A stretch of DNA of 64,000 nucleotides from Eutreptiella sp. 'Long Island Sound 2002' (taxonomy: Eukaryota; Euglenozoa; Euglenophyceae; Eutreptiales; Eutreptiaceae), in NCBI GenBank assembly GCA_964036045.1, contig OZ038382.1:106291007-106355006 (forward strand). Reading direction: 5' to 3'. The translations under genes and the position numbers were made by a program. Positions 1 to 13,457 of this stretch are shown one piece after another; positions within the stretch are counted from its first letter, which is position 1, and each line of letters opens with the position of its first letter. Under the pieces are notes generated by a model. It had not been told where the DNA came from. It did not search any database and saw only the letters and a program-made list of their open reading frames with translations.

Positions 1-1361
1 GCCGAGGACATCCCGCCGGCGCCGGCGGTCTTCGTGGAGGTCACGCGGCCGCAGGTGATCCAGGGGCAGGACGTCTGGCCCATGGCCCCGAGCAACATGT
101 GGCAGGCTGAGCATGCAGCTGGCATGTGCAGGGCGCTGCGGGGTCACGCGGCGGCCCTCCCCAGGGCCCCGGCGGCGCAGTCCTCCAGCAACAGGCCGGC
201 AGCCTCGCTGGCACTGCTGCATAGCGTGTCGCGGGCGTGGTGCTGGGTTGTGGCGGCGTTTGAGCCCCACTCCTCGGCGCTGCGCCTGTACAATCGCGGA
301 GAGGGCACGGTGCTCACGGTCCGCCCCGCCGACCTGGAGGCCCTGCACCTTAGTGCACTGAGTGGCGACTAGGGCGACGCGCTGTACCTCCAAGGGACCG
401 TGGCAGGCGCGGCCGCGACATTCCTCCGCCGGCAGAGCGGAGGAGATGCCCTCCGCCTGGTCATGGCGGAGAACACGGGGCCGTGGCTCCGGGCATTCTC
501 CACGTCGAGGTGGAGGGTCGAGGGCGACCGGGAGAAGTTCGCCAACGCGTGGCGCCGCTGCGTGGAGGAGCAGTTTCCCGTGGGGGGAATGCTGCACCTG
601 CCGCAGCCACCAAGCGTGCCACCAGTACGGCCTGCGGCACCCCCGGCCGCGGCGGCGAGGCAGGCCCCAAAAGCGGCGCCCAAGCTGCCGCCCAAGAGGG
701 GCCAGCCGCCTCAGTATGGCGGCTATGCCAACATTCGGTACGTGCTGCAGCACTTCGGTGGTGACTTGGCCACAGAGCAGCGTGGGACAAAGACGATCAA
801 CGTCTGCCCCTGGTCTCGGCTGGATGGGGCTGGTCACTGCACATGGAAAGCTGGCACACACTGCCGGCGTACCCACCTCCACCCCAAGGACCTGCTGGAC
901 CACACCCAGCGGGACCCTGCGACTGATCCGGCGCAACGGGACCAGGCGATGGCCATGCTGGCTGGCGTTATGCCGGGGGGCCAGGCGGGCCCTTTCGCGT
1001 CGGCCCAGGCAGGGTCCAGAGCGCTCACGCTGCCCACGGGTACCCGCCCTGCGGCGGAGCGCGGGGCATCGCCGTCGGCAGCACGATCTGGAGCGATTGG
1101 GTCTGCAGCACGGCGTGGGGCAGTGACTTCTACGGGGGGTACGGCGGCAAGTACATCCGGCGGACAGGCAGGGGGGAAACCGGCGCATCTGCCGGGTCTC
1201 AGCAGGCGACGACCGCCTCGGGCGGAGGCCCACGGGGACAGGGGCCACCTCGCCGGCCGCCCACGCCGGGTGCGGGTGGTCCCCCTGAACCTGCTGGTGG
1301 CCCCCCGCCGTCCAGTGATCCGGATCCGGCGGGGGGCCCCGATCCACACGTGCAGCCATGA
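1..1361 (+). pseudogene. LINE ORF1, broken, 5' partial
   Basis: Frame 1 is open from the first base of the window to a TAG at 370-372 and continues in the same frame after it. Around position 1000 the coding signal moves to frame 0, which then runs to a TGA at 1359-1361. So there is one nonsense codon and one frameshift. The protein is rich in Ala, Pro and Gly. A Cys/His-rich stretch near 810-900 (Cys, then His-Cys, then several His) could bind zinc or nucleic acid, but no known finger spacing fits clearly. The C-terminal tail after about 1150 is Gly/Pro-rich. In LINEs ORF1 normally coats the RNA; that role is inferred from position only. ORF2 follows in the same frame directly after the TGA. 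Confidence 0.6.
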
Positions 1362-4300
1362 AGGGGCCCCGCCTCCGACACCCGAGCGGCGGTGTCCTGG
1401 AACGTCCAGGGCTCGATGCGGGGGGACGGCGTACCAGTGGCCCCAGGTATGCTCGACGGTGAGGCGGTGGCGGCGGGCATCATGAAGGCCGAGGGTGCCA
1501 TCCTGGGCCTATTCCAGGAGACCGGCCTGCAGGACCCTCAAGGTGTGGTGCACTCGGAGAACCAGTGGCGTCACCACGGGTATCATGCGTATCCAGGGGT
1601 GGATGCACAGGCGGCGTCGGCGGCAGCGGTGCGCGGCGGGCTCTTGATTGTCCTTCGGGCGGACGTGTTCGCCGCGGAGGAAGTTCGAGATATGGTGGAC
1701 ATCGTGCCGGGCAAGGCCATGGCCCTCGATGTGGTGACCGCAGGTGGCACCCTCACGGTCATCAACGTCCACGGCCCGGGTAGCGGCGGCGACTCCTGGG
1801 CGTCTAAGGCGTCCTTCTGGGCTAACGTGGCCATGTACGCGGCGGCCAAGAGCGCGGGTGGCACCAGGGCCGTGCTCCTCGGAGGGGACTTCAACGTGTG
1901 GCTGGAGTCCCCGTGGCACCCCACCACGAGGAGGTTCCAAGCCCTGTGGGAACAGTGTGGTTTCCACAGGGCAGGCCCGGAACGGGAGGAGGACAGGAGG
2001 CCCACGAGGGCAGGGCACCGACTGGACTCCTTCCTTCTAAACTCGCCTCTGGTCCCATGGGCGGCGCGTGAGCGCCCACACTTGGCGCCGGGGCGGTCTC
2101 CTGCGTCACTGGGGTCGGATCATGGCCCTGTGGTCCTGGACATGCCGCTAGCGGTGGCCGGCAAAGAGAGGGTCACCAGGATGGCCTACTCGCACGCCCA
2201 AGGCAGGCTGCATGCCATACGCCCGGACTCCCCGGGAGTTCGTGAGGCGGCAGCGGCAGTACTGCAGACGGCCTGCGGGGACCGGCGGCTACAGGCGTGG
2301 CTCTCGTCGGACCAGGACGCTGCCACCATGGGCACGTCGGAGGTGCAAGCGGTCTTTGACCTGCTCTACGCTTTCCGTGATGACGTGTCCAGGGTCACGG
2401 GAGTGCGCATGCCTTCAGGCGTGGACCCGCAGTACCCGTACGGGCAGGCGGAAACGGAGGCGTCATTGGACCAGGTCCTCTCGGATCAGCAGGCCCTGGC
2501 CTGGCGCGCCCATCAGCTGTGGCAACAGGACGCGGCGGCGGCCGGACTTCACTCCCAGGAAGCGACTGCCCTGCTACAGCACCTCCGGCGAGTGGACCCC
2601 GACCTGTCCCCCGCCTCGGTGGAGGACCTACGTGCCGCGTTGGACCAACAGCTCCCCCAGCTGGAGACACGCGTGGAGGAGCTGCGGGATGTCCTCAGGA
2701 GCAACAGGCGCCGGTCCATCAAGGACTACTGGCGGGGCAGGGTACCGGATCTGCAGCTCCGATGGACGGCGATACGGGGGGCCATCAACGTGGTGAACTA
2801 TGCCCCGTCAGGCCTATGGTCCGTACGCGTCCGCGAGTCGGAGAAGGTGCTCTTGGAGGCCTCGGACGTCATTGGCGAGGTCCACAGGTATTGGGATGCG
2901 CTGTACGCCAAGCGGCCAGTGAACCTGCCGGCCTTCGAGCGGCTGGTCCGGGCCCACATTCCCAAAGGGGTGCCGGAGGAATGGAGGTCGGTACAGGACT
3001 ACACCATGCAGGACCTTAAAGACGCCGTGAGGCAGGCCGTGGCGGACCACCAAGCTCCGGGGTCCAACCGGGTCACGGCTGCCCTCATAGCAGAGCTGCC
3101 TGAACCGGTGCAGGGGCTCCTGGTGCATGCGTACAGGGCAATCCTACGGGGTGCGGACGTCCCGGAGTCCTGGCACGAGGCCGTTATCTGGCTGATGCCC
3201 AAGGGCACAGCCACGGGCAACCTGGACGAGTACAGGCCGATAGCGCTGGGGCAGCAAGACATCTGAATGCTCATGGCTCCCCTCATGCGGAGGTTCACAG
3301 CTGCTCTGGCACGCAAGGGACTGGCCGCGGACTGGCAGTTCGGAGCCATGCCGGGCTCCACGGCGGCTGCCCCGGTGTTCCTGGCCCAGCGCAGGCTGCA
3401 GCGTGGGCTCGAGGAAAATCACGTCCTGGCCTTCGATGTGTCAAAAGCTTTTGACACAGCGCCGCACGGAGCGCTGGCGCTCCTCCTGCGCCACATGGGT
3501 GTCCCGGAGGAGCTCATCAGGCTCTTCCACACCCTCAGCTGCGGGTCTCTGGTGCGCATCGTCACTGCGCACGGCCCGACGCCGAGCATACAGCTCCACA
3601 GGGGCCTGCGGCAGCGCAGTGCGGAGAGTGCTGTGCTCTACCTCCTCCTTTTGGAGCCTCTCCTGCGGAGCCTCGCCTGCAAGGTGCGGGGAGATGCTCG
3701 CCATGCGGTGCCACCCCTGGTACAGGCGTACTGTGATGACCTCCTGTTGATAGCGCACTCCCTGCCGCAATTCCTGGAGTATGCGGCGGCGATAGCGCCG
3801 TATCTCACTGACATGGGCATGTCCCTCAACGTGGGCAAATGCGCCTATGCCAATACTGTTCGCATCCATTCGATTATGGTATACCTGAACCCAGGGAACA
3901 CGGCGGCCCTATGGGTATGCTTACGTACCAAGGGCACGGTACCATACTTGGGCCTGCGCCTCGATCCCAGGGGGATGGCGACCATGAAGGAGAAACATGT
4001 ACTCCGGTGTGAAGCTCTGCTGGGCTGGTGCAAGAACACGTTAGGGCCGGCGTCGGTGCCTCATGAGGTGACGGCGGCTGTGGTTGGAGCCATCGTGCGG
4101 TACGCGGCGCCCTACCTGTCCGACACGGCGGAGGCGGTGATCAAACTGAACTCTGCCATCAAGGCTGCGGCCCTGCAATTCGAGAAGCTGCCCAAGGACC
4201 TGTCCAACGTGGCAGTGCGGTCGGGTCATGGGTTACGGTTGGCGGATGTCCAGGTTATATGCCGCGACTCTGTCGTGGCGACCATGGCTCAGCTCACCCA

Positions 4301-7300
4301 CCACAGGTCGACGACAGTCCGGGATGAGCTGCGGGCCATGCTCCGAGACATGCACGTGCAGTACGGAGTATGCGGGCAGTTCATGGTGCCCTCTGCGTCA
4401 TTCGCCACACACGCTGGTAATACGTGGGTGGACAGGGTACTCAGAGCGATGGGGACGTTGCGCGTAGGACTTCTCATGCCATCGTCAGTGTACTCGTGTG
4501 TACACGCCAACCTGCCGCAAGTGCAGTGGGCGGGGCGGAAGTGGGTGTCCGAATCCCATACCTTCAAGGGTAGGGACATCTGCATTCTCTCGGGGCCCCG
4601 CACAGATGCGACAGTACAGTCCCTGACTGATCCCGCAAATGACCTCCTGCATGCGCGGCTCCCCTGCCCTGCGCCTGGGCACTGGGCTGTCCAGCTTCAG
4701 GAGTGCCATGAGGACCACCTGCACCTTCCGCACGCGGGAGTAGGGCCCCACCAGCTGGACCACATGTGGCTCACGGGGCTCCGCGATGTCTTCCGGCCGC
4801 AGCTGCCCGGTCCGTTGACTCACCGGCTAATACACCCGGTGCGCCGAAAGAAGGCCAGCAAACGCAATAGACAGTCCGCCGCGGGGGATGTGTCTGTGGT
4901 GGGCGGATACAGGGAGGAAGGATGGGACCCAGCCAACCCGGGGCTGTCCATGCCGTTCGTCCCGCTAGCCGCCCCCCTGTTTCTATTGGGGGACGTCTTT
5001 GAGGGCTACCAACAGCAAGACGATCCAGCGTCCGTCCCTCTGCTCACTCCACACGCCGGGGGCGGCATAAGCCCGCCACCACTGTGGGTTGTGCACGGGC
5101 GGCCAGCGTTTTTCAGGGCGTGCGCGGCGGTGCACAGGTGCAGCGAGTGGGCAATTGTCCTTCTGCTGCCAGCAGGCCCAATCCCGGATCCGGATGAGTA
5201 CCTGGTCCCGGAAGTGGTCCGGATGTCCACCGTGCCGCACGATCGGCATGTCGCCGTCACGTCGTTGCGTGATGGCGGCGCAGTGGAGCAGGGGTCTGTG
5301 GTGGTATACCAGCCTTCCTGCTCCGCAACGGTTTGGGGGGCGGAGTATACCACCGCCCTGGACGCCATAAAGTCAGCCTGCGGATGTGACCTGGCCTGGA
5401 GACCACACGCGGCATATCGACCGAGGGTGGTCCTGTCCCCGGAGCTCACGGCCTCCAGTGCGGCGTCCCTGGGAAAGGTGGTGCAGAGCCCCCACTCCGA
5501 CGTGGCGTGGCTGGAGCCCCACCGGTACTGCTGGGTGCCGGTGGCGCCTAAAGTCACATCGTCTGACGCGTCGCCCCAGGGAGACGACGCCACAAACGGG
5601 GCGGTGTCCAGCCACGGAATCCCCACGTGGACGGGTGCCATCTACGGCACGGTCCCGGAGGCAGAGATCATTGGCGCGGCGGCGTACTTGTTGCACACGC
5701 CCCCGTCAGCGTGCACGGTGCACGTGGTGGATGCGTCTGTCAGAGGAGCGCATCTTCGCAGGGCGCAGGAGGCCCTGTACCGTGGCATCAAGGGGCCGAC
5801 ATCACATCTGGTCAATCAGCACGCACTGAGCTGGATAGTGGAGGGGCTGCGGCGGCTGCCGCGCCGAGTTGGGGGGCCGCACCACTGGGTGGTGAGGCAG
5901 AGCTCGCACTTGGCGGCGGTCCCGCTCGAGGCACCGGACTCTGCCGCGGCCCGTGCAATGGTCCCGCCTGTCCATCTTGTCCTGCCAAAGGAGCACGCCA
6001 TCCTCTTGGTGCTGGGGGATAATGGTGGGCTCGAGCCGCGTGTGCCATCCATGCAAGCCCTTCAACAAGTCCGAGAGATGGAGCGGCGTTCGCTAGCGGC
6101 TCGCAACAGGGCGCACACGCCACTGGCTGGCGCCAGCGAGGCGATGCCCCTGGGAGCTCTGCACCACAGCCCAACGCACAGGAATATGCTGCGGGCACGT
6201 GACGGTCGCTTGTCCACCATGCAGGTCATGCGACGGTGGAGACAAAAGCTCACGCGTATGGCAATACCAGCCCACCCCTGTATCTTCTGTGGGGGGCCGG
6301 AGGAGGACATTGGCCACATGCGCCTACTGTGTGCGCGGGACGAGGAGGTGGCTGGGCTCCTGTGCAGGCGTGTGGAGGAGTTCACGGCGGAGCTACCCCT
6401 GACAGACAGGGCGGTGGAGTTCGTGGCGTGGAGGGAGCACCGCTGCAGGTGGACTGAATCCCTGATGGCGGGTGTCGTCCCCGGGGACCTGAAGTGGCTG
6501 TTCGCTGCAGTGCGAGCGGCGTCGTCCAGGGGCCCAGCCAAGGCCAGGCTCTTTGTGGAGGACATGGTCCAGATTGGGGAAGATTTGTATGCCCGCAGGA
6601 ACCATCGGCTCACCCAGATCATGCAGCTGCCGATGCAAGATAGAAGGAGGGCGGTATACGCGTTCCTGCGCGGTGACACACCCTTCTGCCCGCCAGCAGG
6701 GAGGATCCTGCAGCGTCCGCCGTGGAACCCGTTTGCCGGCCTCCCCGGCAACCTGCGGGCAACCTTTCAGAGGGCACCGCTGCGCGCACTGCTGGTGTCG
6801 CAGTCGTGCATCGAGCATGAAGAGGCCCTGTCCTTGTTCCCTCACTGGATGGCGGCGGTGGCGCAGGCCTTCGACCTGTGGATCGGTTCCTGGGTGGCGC
6901 GGGACATCACGGCATTCAGGGAGTGGTCCCGCGTGGTGTCGGCGCAATCGTGGGCCCAGGTGCGTGGTACCAAGGTGAGAAGCCCTGACGGCCAGAGTGA
7001 TCCCTGGCTTCAGGTGTACGCCAGCCATCCAGCTGCGGGGAACGTCACGGGCTGGCCTCGCGAGGTGCTGCCGGTCCTTCAGCAACCTCCGCGCAGTCTC
7101 CCAATCCTGGCGGTGGCTGTCGTACTTGACGTGGGTACGTTGTGGCTGAATGACCGGCAGCTGCGACGAGCCGTACCAGCGGTCACGGAGCAGCAGTCCA
7201 TGGCGGTGTTAGTGGGCTCCAAGCAGCTGGCATGGGTACAGGGCGACGACGCGCAGGGCCACGTCACGGAGGCCATGTGCTCTCTGCCAGAGGGGGACGA

Positions 7301-8066
7301 CCACGTGGCTGCCGATGCCCGTCACACCCTTGACACCCTGGGCCTCGAGGCGGTCATAGAGGCTCAGGCGGGAGGACAACGCTTGGTTCTGGCTTCTGCC
7401 AGGGGCCTGGAGCAGGACGGGGTTGATGTCATCGGGGAGGTCTTACGGGACTACGGTTGGGAGCTCCTGGCGCATGGCACACACCGTCCCGAAGTGGCGC
7501 GGTGGCCCCGGCTGCTTGAGAGCCTGCCGGTGATGCCCGACGGGCGACCGATACTCCGCCCGGTGTCCACGTGGGAGGAAGCGAGGCGCAACCTCCTCAG
7601 TTGTGCCACAGCGCGCACGCTGGCGGGTGCTTTGCTCGGACTCCAGGACGCGTGCTGCGATGTATGGCAGGACCTGTGGTCGCAGTGTTGTGATGGTAGC
7701 TGCGTTCCGTCGCGGTCTGTGCTTCCGCTTCGATGCCACGGGTGCGGGGAAACGGTGTCGGTTTGGGTTCATCAGTGTGCCTCCATCCCTCTGTGCGGGA
7801 CATGTAAGGAGCGTGCCGATAGGGGAGGGCCTAAGGCGAGGTGGGCACTGCGGCACTCTGGACAGATGTCCTCTAGTGCCTGGAAGACTATCCAGGGTGG
7901 CCTGAAGAGCGTCCGAGTGGAAGGGGTACGGTGCCCTGGAGCGCCGTCTGCGGCCCTGCCCCTGATGCTGTGGTGGGCGGCTCTGGAGGGCGACTCACGG
8001 ATACTCTGGTTGTGGCATCGCGGAGGAAATGGTGACGGCGTGGTGGGGGCCGGGGGTGCAGAATGA
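1362..8066 (+). pseudogene. LINE ORF2: endonuclease-reverse transcriptase-zinc knuckle
   Basis: One frame is open from 1362 to 8066 except for a TGA at 3264-3266. The N-terminal AP-type endonuclease (about 1392-2155) shows SWNVQG, LFQET, INVHGP, GGDFNV and a final SDHGPV, the expected order of catalytic residues. The reverse transcriptase follows (about 2950-4000): EYRPIALGQQ, then the stop where the next RT residues should be, then DVSKAFD (motif A) and YCDD at 3729-3740 (motif C). Motif B reads LRQRSAES where LRQGS is usual, so a conserved Gly is lost. A CX2CX8HX4C knuckle lies at 6279-6332. A second Cys cluster, CHGCG then CGTC, lies near the C-terminus (about 7735-7805). The start is uncertain because there is no in-frame ATG before SWNVQG. 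Nonsense plus motif loss means no active enzyme from this copy. Confidence 0.9.
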
Positions 8067-8646
8067 TGGGGTTGGGAATTGTGGGTGCACCGGCTACCGT
8101 CCCTACGCTGGACGCAGCGGAGGGGGTAGCGCCTGAGAAGCAGTGCCTTCACGGCCTGATTGTGCGGTACTGGCAGGCGGCGTATGACGGCCAACGCGAT
8201 GTGACAGGTCGTGCCGGCCTGATGGTGAGCCTTACTGCCCCCGTGCATGAGGGTCGGACAGGGATGCTTCACCCGCCTGCCCCGGGTCGCCGCATACAAC
8301 AGTGAGGTGTCATGGGTCGTCCCGACCAGGGTAATAAGGCCCAAACCCCTGTAGGGTATTCCCATGGCACCGGGGTCTCTACTGGCGGCCCGGCTACGGC
8401 AGTATTGGGAGTGGTTGCTCGGGGTACACCGGGGGTGCACGGAGGTGTCTGGGGGTTACGGCGTCGCGGCGCCCCCTGGGAGTGTTACACGGGGTTGCGG
8501 GGACAGCCTGCAGGCCCCGGGAGCGGCGACGAGGCGAAGATGTGTGCGTAGAAGGATATGACAGTGGGGTCGTCAGGGGGACAGTATGGTGTGCGTCGTG
8601 GAGACGGCGTGGCAGCCTGGGAGGAGCACTCACGGGGGGCACGTGG

Positions 8647-8874
8647 AGTTCCAGGTGACGGCGTACTGGAGTCTTGGGGGAAAACACGGCGGTACTGGGA
8701 TCCGTACGGTGGGGGTACGCGGCGGTACTGGGGAACCGTACAGTGGGGGAGCAGCGGGGAAGTTCCAGATGACGGTGTACTGGCATCGTGGGGGTATGCG
8801 CGGCGGTACTGGGGACCGTATGGTGAGGGTACGCGGCGGTACTGGAGGGCCGTACGGTGGGGGCGCTACGGGGT
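8647..8874 (+). repeat. Minisatellite, two 114-bp units, each about 3 x 38 bp
   Basis: AGTTCCAG(G/A)TGACGG starts at 8647 and again at 8761, 114 bp apart, and the sequence between repeats with scattered changes. Within each unit GGCGGTACTGG recurs about every 38 bp, followed by a GTACGGTGGGGG-like string, so the unit itself came from a triplication. It lies about 580 bp after the LINE ORF2 stop. Confidence 0.75.
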
Positions 8875-8894
8875 TGCATGGCGGTACTGGGGTG

Positions 8895-8966
8895 TCCCCC
8901 TGACCCCTCTAACAACTCAGGGGGAGCGCGGGGGCATCCCCTGGCCCCGTTAACAAACTAGAGGGG
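8895..8966 (+). other. Possible RNA pseudoknot or competing stem-loops
   Basis: TCCCCCTGA (8895-8903) can pair with TCAGGGGGA (8917-8925), a perfect 9-bp stem. The loop begins with CCCCTCTA (8904-8911), which is complementary to TAGAGGGG (8959-8966) downstream. Together they have the topology of an H-type pseudoknot. GGCCCC near 8943 and GGGGCC near 8963 offer a competing hairpin. This is pairing seen by eye only. Confidence 0.4.
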
Positions 8967-10121
8967 CCGTGCCTGCGGGCATGTACATAGTCTAACCTCT
9001 GACCATGGCCTTGTGGTTGCGGTGGTGCGTGTCGTGGCGAAGGCAGGTGGCGTCGGCGTGGCAACAGCGGTACTGCGTGGCGTCGTAGCGAAGAGTATGC
9101 GGTCGCCTCACCACTGTAACGGCTTACCCCTGGGGGGCGCCAGTCCGGTCGGCTAGAGGCGAGGAGGGCAGAGGAGCTGCATGCTGAGTGGTCCGGGTGG
9201 TGACGCGCGGGCCAATGCTATAAGTAGGCTCGCCACGTCGTTGGTCGGGGCCGAGCCTGCGGCCTGGCCGCTGCTGTGGCGGAAGAGGCGCAACCACGGG
9301 AGCTGGCCAATTAGTGCAGGTAGGGGTCAAGGGTAGGCGCCAAGGCAATGTATGTGGGCCAGATGAGGTGCACCTGGTTACCACAGCCCGGAGCGAGCCT
9401 CTGGTGGGTACCCCTTCAGGGGGTCGATAACCAAGCTACGGCACCCACCAGCCTGAATCCCAGCCAGCGATATTCACGGGTTGCGCCACTCCCATCGCGT
9501 AGCGGCCGGCGTCCCCCCCTGTAGACCCTCAAGATATATTATACGTGGGCAAGTGGCTGCCTCGAAGCTGATTGGGTGCTGGCCCCTGACATGGAGTGCC
9601 GGCATGGTATATATCTGGGGTGTGGGAGCAGCTCAGGGCCACGGGGCCGTGGAATTGGTACCCTGGTTCTGTACTATACTAGGGGGATGGTGCGGTGGGT
9701 CGGCGGCGTACATTGTGGAGACATGGGGGCGATGAAAGCTGAGGGCCAGGCTAGGCTGGAGCCTCCCAGAAATCCTTGCTGTGCACATACGGGCTATTGC
9801 GTGCTGGCAGAGGGATACGTGGAGTCAGGGGTGGTGGGCAACTTCGAGAACGCAGACGGCAATGGATTCCATGGGGTCATGGGTGATGGATGTCTCCACG
9901 GTGGCGGGGGTACGCGAACGACGGAGGGTCAGCTCTCGCTTCGCCGCATGCGTGCTGCTTTGTTCCTTGGTTGCCGCTTTGCGACGGACAGAGAAGCCCT
10001 TGCTTTCTACTTGTTGCGATGCTGCTGCGTTGCTTTGCCTTGCCCCCTTACCCCCGGCGAGCAAACGGGCCACCGCCCGTCGCCGTTGCTAATGCTAACG
10101 CTATGCAGTTGCCACTGCCCC

Positions 10122-11407
<1,286 letters not shown>

Positions 11408-11455
<48 letters not shown>
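11408..11455. repeat. (TA)n microsatellite at the right edge of the palindrome
   Basis: About 24 TA units follow immediately after the last base of the right palindrome arm. Confidence 0.95.
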
Positions 11456-11462
<7 letters not shown>

Positions 11463-11579
11463 CCTCCAATCTACACCCCTCTCCCAACTCTAGGTGGCTC
11501 CACCACACGGCTCTAAGGTAGGTGCGAAGGGCACAAAGTGGTGCATACATGTGGTGGAAGGGGCTAAACTCGGTCAAAA

Positions 11580-11935
11580 CGGGCTCAAAACGGGCTAAAA
11601 ACACTTGTTTGAGCATCCCAAATGGTCCGGGATCACTTTAAGAAAAACGCGTTTTTGACCCATTTTTAGTCCCAAAATGGCCCATTTTCAAGGCATTTTG
11701 GGACTTTCCAGGAACCAAAACCCGTCGCCACGGGCTCCAAATGGGCCAAAAACACTTGTTTGAGCATCGCAAATGGTCCAGGATCATTTTAGGAAAAACG
11801 CGTTTTTGACCCATTTTTGACCCATTGTTGGTCCCAAAACGGCCCATTTTCAAGGCATTTTGGGATTTTCCATGGCCCAAAACGCGCCACCACGGGCTCA
11901 AAATGGCCCAAAAACACTTGTTTGAGCATCCCTAG
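11580..11935 (+). repeat. Tandem repeat, about 2.3 units of 151-162 bp
   Basis: AAAAACACTTGTTTGAGCATC starts at 11597, 11748 and 11910, spacings of 151 and 162 bp. The intervening sequence (AAACGCGTTTTTGACCC, CATTTTCAAGGCATTTTGGGA) is repeated. The longer unit carries an extra copy of TTTTTGACCCA. No coding function is evident. Confidence 0.85.
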
Positions 11936-12952
<1,017 letters not shown>

Positions 12953-12953
<1 letters not shown>

Positions 12954-13457
12954 ACATATTGAGAAGGAGGGTGTGGACTTCCGCTTGAAGGGAGTTGGTA
13001 CAGGTTGACACGTTTTGCGTTCCGTGTGTGACAACACAAGCCCTCAGTTGAGTTGCACGCACCGGCTTTCAACCCCAATCGCCTGGACCATGACGTGCAC
13101 TTCTAGAATTGTAATGAAACAGTGATACACACCCCAACGTGAGTCAGAGAGTGCACGCACAGCAGAGATCGCGCGCACATTATGGATGATCATTTGCACA
13201 TTGTTGATTGTTTATAATTAAACTCAGATGACGCTTTATTTATAAGATTGAACGCTCTGTGACTTGCAAAAGACGCTGCGAAGTAGGACAGAACTAACTG
13301 TGCATAATGTTGTGAGTTTGCTGTACTACACTGCAGGGTCTTGCATTTTTAATGATGATTTGGACTCAATCTTGTATGTGCCATTGCTGATTGTGTATTC
13401 CGTGGGATCCGGAGGCATTAGCCCAAAACTCTGCAATTTCGGAAATCTCAAACTAAG
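12953..13457. other. Region upstream of R1 gag, may contain its 5' LTR or leader
   Basis: About 500 bp with no gene before the R1 gag ATG at 13458. It should hold the leader and perhaps the 5' LTR of R1, but the 3' LTR is outside the window so borders cannot be set by comparison. TGGGATCCGGAGG near 13403 is a weak primer-binding-site candidate. Confidence 0.35.

Larger units (their letters stand above)
1..8066 (+). mobile_element. LINE (non-LTR retrotransposon), 5' end outside window
   Basis: ORF1 and ORF2 lie in the order expected for an endonuclease-encoding LINE. ORF2 has endonuclease, reverse transcriptase and a C-terminal zinc knuckle. The 5' end lies before the window. The 3' end cannot be fixed: there is no poly-A tail or clear target duplication after the ORF2 stop at 8066, and the GC-rich sequence up to about 9000 may be its 3' UTR. 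At least two in-frame stops and one frameshift show a dead copy. I do not assign a clade. Confidence 0.85.
8067..10121. other. Non-coding region after the LINE
   Basis: About 2 kb without a convincing gene. Short open frames exist (for example 9576-10250 +), but they have low-complexity translations and no recognisable motif. The region contains the 114-bp minisatellite and a stem-loop cluster annotated separately. At 9405-9447 the sequence resembles the LTR end and adjoining internal sequence of the R2/R3 family (GGTACCCCTTCA followed by GTCGATAAC), so part of it may be an old remnant of a related element. Confidence 0.5.

Noticed and set aside
8647-8874. CRISPR array
   Set aside because: Repeats are contiguous without unique spacers, and the context is eukaryotic.
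13403-13416. TGGGATCCGGAGG as the R1 primer binding site
   Set aside because: No LTR end could be shown beside it and I cannot match it to a tRNA with confidence.
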